A stretch of 45,481 nt of DNA from the NCBI RefSeq assembly GCF_010686765.1, contig NZ_JAAGWF010000001.1, positions 1-45,481 of the forward strand, written 5' to 3'. This stretch comes from Geodermatophilus sabuli (GTDB lineage: Bacteria; Actinomycetota; Actinomycetes; Mycobacteriales; Geodermatophilaceae). Below, one piece after another: positions 19,559 through 26,523 of this stretch; the stretch's first letter is position 1, and every line of letters starts with the position of its first letter. The position numbers were made by a program, and so were the translations under genes. Under the pieces are notes generated by a model that worked only from the letters and a program-made list of their open reading frames with translations, was not told the origin of the DNA and did not search any database.

Positions 19559-20569
19559 GTGACCGACGCCGGGACCCTGCTGGCCCCACCTGGAACCGCC
19601 CCGGCCCTGCCGGGCCGGGGAGCGGGTGGCCCCGTGGCCACCCTGCAGGTGGTCGACAAGTCCACCGTCGCCGAGGACGTCGTCACCCTGACGCTGGCCG
19701 ACCCCGACGGACGGCGGCTGCCCGACTGGACGCCCGGCGCGCACATCGACCTCGTGCTGCCCACCGGCGACACCCGCCAGTACTCGCTGTGCGGCGACCG
19801 CTTCGACTCCCGCACCTACCGGATCGGCGTCCTGCGCGAACCGGCCGGCCGCGGCGGGTCGGCCTTCGTGCACGACTCCCTGCAGCCGGGGGACACCGTC
19901 GGCGTCGGCGGGCCGCGCAACAACTTCCCCCTCGTGCCGAGCGAGCGGTACCTGTTCGTCGCCGGCGGCATCGGCATCACCCCGCTGCTGCCGATGGTCA
20001 CCCAGGCCGCGATGCTGGGGGCCGACTGGCGGCTGCTCTACGGGGGCCGGCGCCGGGCCTCCATGGCCTTCCTCGACGAGCTGGCCCCGCACGGCGACCG
20101 GGTGCGGGTCATGCCCCAGGACGAGACCGGCCTGCTGGACCTCCCCGCCTTCCTGGGCGAGCCGGAGCCGGGCACGAAGGTCTACTGCTGCGGCCCCGGA
20201 CCGCTGCTCGACGCCATGGGGCTGGCCTGCGTCGACTGGCCGCCCAGCGCCCTGCGCACCGAGCGGTTCGTCGCCGAGGAGCAGGCCGCGCCGGTGCGGA
20301 CGGCGCCCTTCGAGGTGCAGCTGGCCCGCACGGGGACGACGGTCACCGTGCCGCTCGGGACGTCGGTGCTCGAGGCGGTCGGGTCGGCCGGCGTCGAGGT
20401 GCTGTCCTCCTGCCGCCAGGGCACCTGCGGCACCTGCGAGACCACCGTGCTGGACGGCGTTCCCGACCACCGCGACTCCATCCTCGACGACGCTGAGCGC
20501 GCCGCCGGGGACTGCATGTTCATCTGCGTCTCCCGCGCGGCGAGCGACCGTCTCGTCCTGGACCTCTGA
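19559..20569 (+). CDS. phthalate dioxygenase reductase-type flavin / 2Fe-2S oxidoreductase
   Basis: 336 residues. An N-terminal ferredoxin-reductase-like flavin barrel contains RQYSLCGD (RxYS flavin motif). A nucleotide-binding domain has FVAGGIGITPLLPM and YCCGPGPLLDAM. A C-terminal plant-type [2Fe-2S] domain has C285, C290, C293 (SSCRQGTCGTC) and C323 (FICVSRA). This FMN-NAD-FeS order is that of phthalate dioxygenase reductase, VanB and the reductase part of CYP116B. It passes electrons from NAD(P)H to an oxygenase, almost certainly the P450 that starts 10 bases downstream. GTG 19559 has GAGAGGGAGG upstream. FMN rather than FAD is inferred from the family. Confidence 0.92.
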   Translation: MTDAGTLLAPPGTAPALPGRGAGGPVATLQVVDKSTVAEDVVTLTLADPDGRRLPDWTPGAHIDLVLPTGDTRQYSLCGDRFDSRTYRIGVLREPAGRGGSAFVHDSLQPGDTVGVGGPRNNFPLVPSERYLFVAGGIGITPLLPMVTQAAMLGADWRLLYGGRRRASMAFLDELAPHGDRVRVMPQDETGLLDLPAFLGEPEPGTKVYCCGPGPLLDAMGLACVDWPPSALRTERFVAEEQAAPVRTAPFEVQLARTGTTVTVPLGTSVLEAVGSAGVEVLSSCRQGTCGTCETTVLDGVPDHRDSILDDAERAAGDCMFICVSRAASDRLVLDL

Positions 20570-20579
20570 GAGGGATCTC

Positions 20580-21788
20580 GTGACCGCAACCGCCGAGACC
20601 ACCACCGGACTGCCCACCAGCGACGTGGACCCGTTCTCCCACGAGGTCCTCGAGGACCCCCTGCCGATGCACGAGCTGTTGCGCGAGGCCGGGCCGGTGG
20701 TCCACCTGTCGCGCTACGACGTGTTCGCCCTCGCCCGGTACGAGGAGGTCCGGGAGGCGCTGGTCGACTGGCAGCAGTTCGAGTCCGGTGCCGGCGTGGG
20801 GCTGTCCAACTTCCGCAAGGAGGAGCCCTGGCGCCCGCCGTCCCTGCTGCTCGAGGCCGACCCGCCCCTGCACGACGCGCCCCGGCGGGTGCTGACGAAG
20901 GTCCTCGGCCCGCGCGCGCTGCACCGGCTGCGCGAGGGCTGGGCCGCCGACGCCGAGGAGCTGGTCGACGCGGTGCTCGAGCAGGCCGAGTTCGACGCCG
21001 TCCCCGTGCTCACCGAGGCGTTCCCGCTGCGGGTCTTCCCCGATGCCGTCGGCATCGGCAAGGAGGGCAGGGAGCACCTGCTGCCCTACGGCAACCACGC
21101 GTTCAACGCCTTCGGCCCGCACAACGACCTGGTCGCGGCCGGCGCCCCACGGGTTCCCGAGCTGGGGGCCTGGGTGGGCGCCCAGTGCGCGCGGGAGGCG
21201 CTGACCGACGACGGTTTCGGCGCCGCGATCTGGGCCATGGCCGACCGCGGCGAGATTACCGAGGCGCAGGCGCCGCTGATCGTCCGGTCGCTGCTCACCG
21301 CCGGCGTGGACACCACCGTGCACGGGCTCTCGGCCGTCCTCTACGCCTTCGCCACCCACCCCGGCGAGTGGCAGCGGCTACGGGAGCAGCCGGGCCTCGC
21401 CCGGGTCGCCTTCGACGAGGCGGTCCGCTGGGAGTCGCCGGTGCAGACGTTCTTCCGCACCGCGACCACCGACGTCCGGATCGGGAACGCCGTCATCCCC
21501 GACGGCCACAAGATCCTCATGTTCCTGGCCGCGGCCAACCGGGACCCCCGCCGCTGGGCCGACCCGGACCGCTTCGACCTCACCCGGGACCCGTCGGGAC
21601 ACGTCGGGTTCGGCTTCGGCATCCACCAGTGCGCCGGCCAGCACGTGGCGCGGCTGGAGGCGGAGGCGCTGCTCACCGCGCTGGCCCGCCGGGTGGAGCG
21701 GATCGAGCTGACCGGCCCGACGAAGCGGCACCACAACAACACGCTGCGGGCGTGGGAGAGCATCCCGGTGCGGCTGGTCCCCGCCTGA
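20580..21788 (+). CDS. cytochrome P450, CYP199-like (probable para-substituted benzoate monooxygenase)
   Basis: 402 residues, a soluble class I bacterial P450. The haem ligand is Cys351 in FGFGIHQCAGQ; the I-helix oxygen-activation segment is AGVDTTVHG (about 241-249); the K-helix ExxR is EAVRWESP. Long segments match my memory of CYP199A enzymes: GVGLSNFRKEEPWRPPSLLLEADPP, FPLRVFPDAVG, REHLLPYGNHAFNAFGP, ESPVQTFFRTAT, LMFLAAANRDPRRW and FNNTLR-like HNNTLRAWESIPV. CYP199A4 O-demethylates 4-methoxybenzoate, and its carboxylate-contact Ser lies in the GVGLS segment kept here. The substrate is therefore probably a para-substituted aromatic acid (inference). GTG 20580 follows AGAGGGATCTC, 10 bases after the reductase stop. 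Confidence 0.93.
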   Translation: MTATAETTTGLPTSDVDPFSHEVLEDPLPMHELLREAGPVVHLSRYDVFALARYEEVREALVDWQQFESGAGVGLSNFRKEEPWRPPSLLLEADPPLHDAPRRVLTKVLGPRALHRLREGWAADAEELVDAVLEQAEFDAVPVLTEAFPLRVFPDAVGIGKEGREHLLPYGNHAFNAFGPHNDLVAAGAPRVPELGAWVGAQCAREALTDDGFGAAIWAMADRGEITEAQAPLIVRSLLTAGVDTTVHGLSAVLYAFATHPGEWQRLREQPGLARVAFDEAVRWESPVQTFFRTATTDVRIGNAVIPDGHKILMFLAAANRDPRRWADPDRFDLTRDPSGHVGFGFGIHQCAGQHVARLEAEALLTALARRVERIELTGPTKRHHNNTLRAWESIPVRLVPA

Positions 21789-21801
21789 GGGCGGGCCGGG
21801 C

Positions 21802-22116
21802 TCAGTGGGTGAGCTTGAGCCCGACGACGCAGCCCACGATGCCGGCCAGCAGCAGCACGCGGACCACCGACACCGGCTCCTCACCGGCCCACATGGCGTA
21901 GCCCGCGGTCAGGGCCGCGCCGATGCCCACCCACACGGCGTACGCCGTGCCGATCGGCAGCCCGCGCATCGCGAACGCGAGACCGGCCATGCTGGCGGCC
22001 AGCGCCACGCCGAACACGACGCTGGGCAGGAGGCGGGAGAGGCCCTCCGAGCGGCCGAGGGCGGTGGCCCAGACCGCTTCGAGGACACCGGACAGGACGA
22101 GCACGAGCCAGTACAC
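21802..22116 (-). CDS. gdx: Gdx/SugE-type guanidinium exporter (SMR family)
   Basis: 104 residues with four membrane helices, the standard small-multidrug-resistance size. The essential Glu13 is in SGVLEAVWATAL. The segment LPIGTAYAVWVGIGAALTAGY matches the Gdx subtype (GTAYAVWTGIG) rather than Qac drug exporters, and the end GLKLTH is typical of SugE/Gdx. It exchanges protonated guanidine for protons across the membrane, usually as a dual-topology dimer. The guanidine-III riboswitch directly upstream confirms guanidine as the physiological cargo. GTG 22116 has AGGAG six bases before it. It converges with the P450 gene, 13 bases apart. Confidence 0.94.
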   Translation of the reverse strand: MYWLVLVLSGVLEAVWATALGRSEGLSRLLPSVVFGVALAASMAGLAFAMRGLPIGTAYAVWVGIGAALTAGYAMWAGEEPVSVVRVLLLAGIVGCVVGLKLTH

Positions 22117-22130
22117 GGGGATCTCCTGGG

Positions 22131-22171
22131 ACGCCGTCTTGTCGCTGTCCGGGTACGGCGTGCTCGTCCGG
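22131..22171 (-). promoter_or_regulatory. guanidine-III riboswitch (ykkC-III)
   Basis: Read on the minus strand, the element starts CCGGACGAG, continues CGCCGTACCCGG, and ends GACAAGACGGCG. These blocks in this order are the conserved core of guanidine-III RNAs such as the Thermobifida fusca example. CGCCGT pairs with ACGGCG to close the pseudoknotted fold. The 3' end is three bases from the AGGAG ribosome site of gdx, which suits control of translation: guanidine binding is known to turn this class on. The exact limits come from comparison with the remembered consensus. Confidence 0.92.
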
Positions 22172-22239
22172 GAGTCCGGGAGCGGACTCGCCTCCAGGGT
22201 GGCACGACCCGGGCCCGGCTGCCGGTGAGGTCGGTCTCC

Positions 22240-22803
22240 TCAGAACCAGGTGAGCACGGCGGCACCGATGCCGACGTGCAGCACCGAGCCGGGGACCACC
22301 CCGACCGCCGTGCCCAGCGCGTGCGGCAGCCACCGCACGCTGGACAGCCCGGCCGCGTAGCTCACCACCCAGAACGGCACCGGGCTGACCCGCGCGGTGA
22401 GGACGGCGAGGAAGCCGCGTCGCCGGAACAGCCGGTCCGCGCGGGCCAGCCGCGGGCCGGCCAGCCGGACGACCGCGTCCCGGCCCAGGTGCCGGCCGAC
22501 CGCGAACCCGCCCATGCCGCCCAGCCACCCGGCGGCCACGGCGACCGCGAGCCCGGCCGGGAAGCCCGCGGCCGCGCCGAGCAGCACCGACAGCGCCGTC
22601 CGCGGCACCGGCGTCATGAGCGCACCGGCGACGCCGAGGACCACCGCCGCCCAGCCCAGCGGGCCGGCGTCGGCCAGCCAGCCGCGCAGCGCCGGGACGC
22701 CCGGGGTGTCCACGGTCAGGGCGAGGACGACGGCGGCGGCGACCAGCAGGCCGAGCAGCCCCAGCCGCAGCGCGACGGACGGCCGGGGGTCCTCCGTCGG
22801 CAC
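22240..22803 (-). CDS. TVP38/TMEM64 (VTT, DedA-like) membrane protein
   Basis: 187 residues with about five or six hydrophobic segments. The VTT core is visible: GALMTPVPRTALSVLLGAAAGFPAGLAVAVAAGWLGGMGGFAVGRHLGRDAV, then RRGFLAVLTARVSPVPFWVVSYAAGLSSVRW and GTAVGVVPGSVLHVGIGA. Members are linked to lipid scrambling or undecaprenyl phosphate and small-molecule homeostasis; the substrate is unknown here. GTG 22803 starts 8 bases after the RNase J stop, so the two are probably one operon. It has only a weak ribosome site (CTGAAAG), compatible with coupling. Confidence 0.85.
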   Translation of the reverse strand: MPTEDPRPSVALRLGLLGLLVAAAVVLALTVDTPGVPALRGWLADAGPLGWAAVVLGVAGALMTPVPRTALSVLLGAAAGFPAGLAVAVAAGWLGGMGGFAVGRHLGRDAVVRLAGPRLARADRLFRRRGFLAVLTARVSPVPFWVVSYAAGLSSVRWLPHALGTAVGVVPGSVLHVGIGAAVLTWF

Positions 22804-22811
22804 CGGGGCTT

Positions 22812-24497
22812 TCAGGCGTCGATGACGATCGGGATGATCATCGGGCTGCGCCGGTAGGTCTTGTGCGCCCACGAGCCGACGGCGCGGGCGATGAGCTGCT
22901 CGAGCTGGGTCGCCCCGCCCACGCCCTCCTCCGCGGCCTTCGCCAGCGCCTTCTCCACCAGCGGGACGACGGCGTCGAAGGTCCGCTCGTCGTGGACGAA
23001 GCCGCGGGCCAGGAAGTCCGGGGGCTCGGCCAGCGTGCCGCTGTCGGCGTCGACGATGGCGACGACGGTGATGACCCCCTCCTGGGCGAGGTTCCGCCGG
23101 TCCTTGAGGTGCGCCTCGGTCGCGCCGCCGACGGTCATGCCGTCGACGTAGACGTTGCCGGCGGGCACCTTGCCGGTGATGGTGGCCCGGCCGTCGACCA
23201 GGTCGACGACGACGCCGTCCTCGGCCAGCACCACGCGCTCGGGGTCGACACCGGTCCGGATGGCCAGGTCGGCGTTGGCCTTCAGGTGCCGGACCTCGCC
23301 GTGCACGGGCATCACGTTGCGCGGCCGGACGATGTTGTAGCAGTAGACGAGCTCGCCGGCGCTGGCGTGGCCGGAGACGTGCACCTTGGCGTTGCCCTTG
23401 TGGACGACGTTCGCGCCCCAGCGGGTCAGCTCGTTGATCACCCGGTAGATCGCGTTCTCGTTGCCCGGGATGAGCGAGCTGGCCAGCAGCACCGTGTCCC
23501 CCTCGGTGATCCGGATGACGTGGTCCCGGTTGGCCATCCGCGACAGCGCGGCCATCGGCTCGCCTTGGGAGCCGGTGCACACCAGGCACACCTTGTCCGC
23601 GGGCAGCTTCTCGAGCACCTTCATGTCGACGACCAGGCCCGGCGGCACGTCCAGGTAGCCCAGGTCGCGGGCGATGCCCATGTTGCGGACCATCGACCGG
23701 CCGACGAAGGCGACCTTGCGACCGTGCGCGTGGGCGGTGTCCAGCACCTGCTGGATGCGGTGCACGTGGCTGGCGAAGCTCGAGACGATCACCCGCCGCG
23801 GGGCGGTGCGGAAGACCGTCTCGATGGCGGGCACCAGCTCGCCCTCGGACATGGTGAACCCGGGCACCTCGGCGTTGGTCGAGTCGGTGAGGAAGAGGTC
23901 CACGCCCTCCTCGCCGAGCCGGGCGAAACCGCGCAGGTCGGTGATCCGCCGGTCGAGGGGGAACTGGTCCATCTTGAAGTCACCGGTGTGCAGCACCAGG
24001 CCGGCGTCGGTGCGGACGGCGACGGCGAGCGCGTCGGGGATCGAGTGGTTGACGGCGAGGAACTCGCAGTCGAAGGGCCCGAACGCGACGTCGTCACCCT
24101 CGCGGACCTCGTGGGTGACCGGCTTGATCCGGTGCTCCCTGAGCTTGGCGTCGATGAACGCCAGCGTCAGCTTGGAGCCCACCAGCGGGATGTCACGCCG
24201 CTCGCGGAGCAGGTACGGGACGCCGCCGATGTGGTCCTCGTGGCCGTGCGTGAGCACGATCGCCTCGATGTCGTCGAGCCGGTCCCGGATGGAGGTGAAG
24301 TCGGGGAGGATCACGTCGATCCCGGGCTGGTGCTCCTCGGGGAACAGCACGCCGCAGTCGACGATCAGCAACTTCCCGGCGTGCTCGAAGACGGTCATGT
24401 TGCGGCCGATCTCCCCGAGACCGCCGAGGGCCGTCACGCGCAGTCCGCCGGAGGGCAGGGCCGGGGGGGTGCGGAGTTCGGGGTGCGCATGGCTCAT
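22812..24497 (-). CDS. rnj: ribonuclease J
   Basis: 561 residues, full length. An RNA 5'-3' exonuclease/endonuclease of the beta-CASP metallo-lactamase group. The zinc motif H84-x-H86-x-D88-H89 is in LTHGHEDHIGG; further metal ligands are in VNHSIPDA and LHTGDFKMD; beta-CASP motifs include SSFASHVHRIQQ, VCTGSQGEPMAALSRMA, VHVSGHAS and PRNVMPVHGE. ATG 24497 is 6 bases from TAGCGT, so transcription may begin at the start codon, although GAGGG in the gap could also act as a ribosome site. In many actinobacteria dapA precedes rnj; here the next gene is a divergent acyl-CoA dehydrogenase. Confidence 0.97.
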   Translation of the reverse strand: MSHAHPELRTPPALPSGGLRVTALGGLGEIGRNMTVFEHAGKLLIVDCGVLFPEEHQPGIDVILPDFTSIRDRLDDIEAIVLTHGHEDHIGGVPYLLRERRDIPLVGSKLTLAFIDAKLREHRIKPVTHEVREGDDVAFGPFDCEFLAVNHSIPDALAVAVRTDAGLVLHTGDFKMDQFPLDRRITDLRGFARLGEEGVDLFLTDSTNAEVPGFTMSEGELVPAIETVFRTAPRRVIVSSFASHVHRIQQVLDTAHAHGRKVAFVGRSMVRNMGIARDLGYLDVPPGLVVDMKVLEKLPADKVCLVCTGSQGEPMAALSRMANRDHVIRITEGDTVLLASSLIPGNENAIYRVINELTRWGANVVHKGNAKVHVSGHASAGELVYCYNIVRPRNVMPVHGEVRHLKANADLAIRTGVDPERVVLAEDGVVVDLVDGRATITGKVPAGNVYVDGMTVGGATEAHLKDRRNLAQEGVITVVAIVDADSGTLAEPPDFLARGFVHDERTFDAVVPLVEKALAKAAEEGVGGATQLEQLIARAVGSWAHKTYRRSPMIIPIVIDA

Positions 24498-24503
24498 GCC
24501 CTC

Positions 24504-24509
24504 ACGCTA
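24504..24509 (-). promoter_or_regulatory. -10 element of rnj, probably leaderless
   Basis: TAGCGT on the minus strand, 6 bases before the ATG, the same arrangement and sequence as before the racemase gene at 34567. Confidence 0.4.
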
Positions 24510-24627
24510 CTGTCGCCCGCTGCGCGCCTCCGGTCGCCGCCCGGCGAGCTCCCGGTCGAGCGCGTCGAGCCGGCCGGTGTCGGGGACGATGGGCCGCCCG
24601 AGCCGCCGCCACCGAGGGAGCACCGGC

Positions 24628-25779
24628 ATGACGTCGTTGACCGAGGACGAGCGGCAGATGGTCGCCCTCACCGCCGAGTTCGTCGACGAGCGGGTGCGGC
24701 CGCGGGTGGCCGAGTTCGAGGCGGCCGACCGCTATCCCGAGGACCTCATCGAGGAGATGAAGGCGCTGGGCTTCTTCGGCCTCCTGGTGCCGGAGGAGCA
24801 CGGCGGCAGTGCGGTCAGCACGGCCTGCTTCGCCGCCGTCACCGAGGAGCTGGCGCGGGGGTGGATGAGCCTGGCCGGGGCCATCGGCGGGCACTCGGTG
24901 ATCACCTCGCTGCTGCGCAGCGCCGGCACGCCGGAGCAGCAGGCGGCGTACCTGCCGCGGATGGCGACCGGCGAGGTCCGCGCCACCATGGCGCTCACCG
25001 AGCCCGGCGGCGGCAGCGACCTGCAGGCGATGCGGACGACCGCGACCCGCGGGGACGGCGGGTGGACGGTCACCGGCAGCAAGACCTGGATCTCCAACGC
25101 CCAGCACTCACAGCTGTTCGGCCTGCTCTGCCGGACCGACCGGGACGCGCAGCCGGCGCACACCGGGATGAGCGTGCTCCTGGTCGAGCCGGGCGACGGG
25201 CTCACCGTGTCGGAGAAGATCGGCAAGCTCGGCTACCGCGGGGTCGAGGCGTGCGAGCTGACCTTCGACGCGATGCCGGTCCCGGCCGACGCGGTGCTCG
25301 GCGGCGAGCCGGGCCGCGGGTGGGTGCAGATGATGCGCGGCCTGGAGCTCGGCCGGGTGCAGGTGGCCGCCCGTGCGGTCGGGGTGGCCCAGGCGGCGCT
25401 GGCCTCGGCGACCCGCTACGCCCAGGAGCGCGAGTCCTTCGGCCAGCCGATCTGGCGGCACCAGTCGGTGGGCAACCTGCTCGCCGACATGGCGACCAGG
25501 GTGCAGGCCGCCCGGCTGCTCACCGCCGACGCGGCGCAGCGGCTGGACAGCGGTGCCCGCGCCGACATGGAGGCCGGCATGGCCAAGCTGTTCGCCTCCG
25601 AGGCGGCGATGCAGGTCGCCCTGGACGCCATGCGGGTGCACGGCGGCTACGGGTTCAGCACCGAGTACGACGTCGAGCGCTACTTCCGCGACGCGCCGCT
25701 GATGATCCTCGGCGAGGGCACCAACGAGATCCAGCGCACCGTCATCGCGGCGCAGTGGATCGCCCGCCACCGCATCTGA
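24628..25779 (+). CDS. acyl-CoA dehydrogenase
   Basis: 383 residues, complete FAD-dependent acyl-CoA dehydrogenase: N-terminal helical domain, beta domain with MALTEPGGGSDLQAMRTTA and VTGSKTWISNAQ, and C-terminal domain with QERESFGQPIWRHQSVGNLLADMAT and GGYGFSTEYDVERYFRDAPLMILGEGTNEIQRTVIA. The Glu of GEGTNEIQR is the usual catalytic base. It forms trans-2-enoyl-CoA and passes electrons to ETF. The chain-length class (short or branched) is suggested only by general resemblance. ATG 24628 follows CGAGGGAG. It is a single gene, divergent from rnj. Confidence 0.93.
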   Translation: MTSLTEDERQMVALTAEFVDERVRPRVAEFEAADRYPEDLIEEMKALGFFGLLVPEEHGGSAVSTACFAAVTEELARGWMSLAGAIGGHSVITSLLRSAGTPEQQAAYLPRMATGEVRATMALTEPGGGSDLQAMRTTATRGDGGWTVTGSKTWISNAQHSQLFGLLCRTDRDAQPAHTGMSVLLVEPGDGLTVSEKIGKLGYRGVEACELTFDAMPVPADAVLGGEPGRGWVQMMRGLELGRVQVAARAVGVAQAALASATRYAQERESFGQPIWRHQSVGNLLADMATRVQAARLLTADAAQRLDSGARADMEAGMAKLFASEAAMQVALDAMRVHGGYGFSTEYDVERYFRDAPLMILGEGTNEIQRTVIAAQWIARHRI

Positions 25780-25857
25780 GGCCGCCGCGACGACTGTGGG
25801 GGCGCTGTGGGGGTCGTGTGGGTGCCGGCCGCGGGCGCCCGGCGACAGGCTCCTCCC

Positions 25858-26523
25858 ATGACCGAGACCTCCTCACGCCCCCTCACCGACGTCCACGACA
25901 TGGTGGTCGTGCACCGCGTCTTCCGCCGCGAGTTCCGGCTGCTCCCCGCGCTGGTCCGGGCCGTCCCCGCCGGGGACACCGCGCGTGCCGCCGTCCTGGC
26001 CGGGCACGCGCGGTTGTGCCTCACCGGCCTGCACCTGCACCACACCAGCGAGGACGTGCTGCTCTGGCCGAAGCTGCTCGAGCGGGCCGCCCCCGACGCC
26101 GCCCTCGTGCACCGCATGGAGGCCCAGCACGCCCGCGTCGAGCAGGCCGTGGACCGGCTCGGCCCGGCCCTGCGCCGGTGGCAGGCCGAGGCCCGTCCGG
26201 CGGTCACCGTCGAGGTGGCCACCGACCTCGAGGAGCTGGCCGCCGCCCTGCTCGAGCACCTGGACGACGAGGAGCGGGAGATCCTGCCGCTGGCCGCGCG
26301 GCAGCTGACCCAGGCCGAGTGGTCCGAGCTCGGGCAGCACGGGATGAAGGAGATGCGCAGGCAGGACCTGCCGCTCATGTTCGGGATGGTCGTGGAGGAG
26401 TGCTCGCCCGAGGAGCGCAGCGAGATGCTCGCCGTGGTCCCCGCGCCGGTGCGGCTGCTGCTGCGCACCGTCTTCGCCCGCCGGTACCGCCGGTACGTCA
26501 GTCGGGTCCGCGGCGGGCGCTGA
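25858..26523 (+). CDS. hemerythrin HHE-domain protein
   Basis: 221 residues. A helical bundle with iron-ligand-type residues at the expected places: DVHDMVVVHRVFRREF (helix 1), HLHHTSEDVLLWP (helix 2), MEAQHARVEQAVDRL (helix 3), and LLEHLDDEEREILPLAARQL (helix 4). A C-terminal extension (155-221) is Arg-rich and not part of the fold. Such proteins bind O2 or NO, or protect or repair iron centres. ATG 25858 has no clear ribosome site; CAGGCT sits 6 bases before it, so the gene may be leaderless. Its 3' end overlaps the convergent regulator gene by 26 bases. Confidence 0.88.
   Translation: MTETSSRPLTDVHDMVVVHRVFRREFRLLPALVRAVPAGDTARAAVLAGHARLCLTGLHLHHTSEDVLLWPKLLERAAPDAALVHRMEAQHARVEQAVDRLGPALRRWQAEARPAVTVEVATDLEELAAALLEHLDDEEREILPLAARQLTQAEWSELGQHGMKEMRRQDLPLMFGMVVEECSPEERSEMLAVVPAPVRLLLRTVFARRYRRYVSRVRGGR

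Noticed and set aside
25795..25825. G-rich near-repeat (GTGGGGG...GTGGGGG...GTGTGGG) before the hemerythrin gene
   Set aside because: Short, imperfect and not symmetric; no known element matches.
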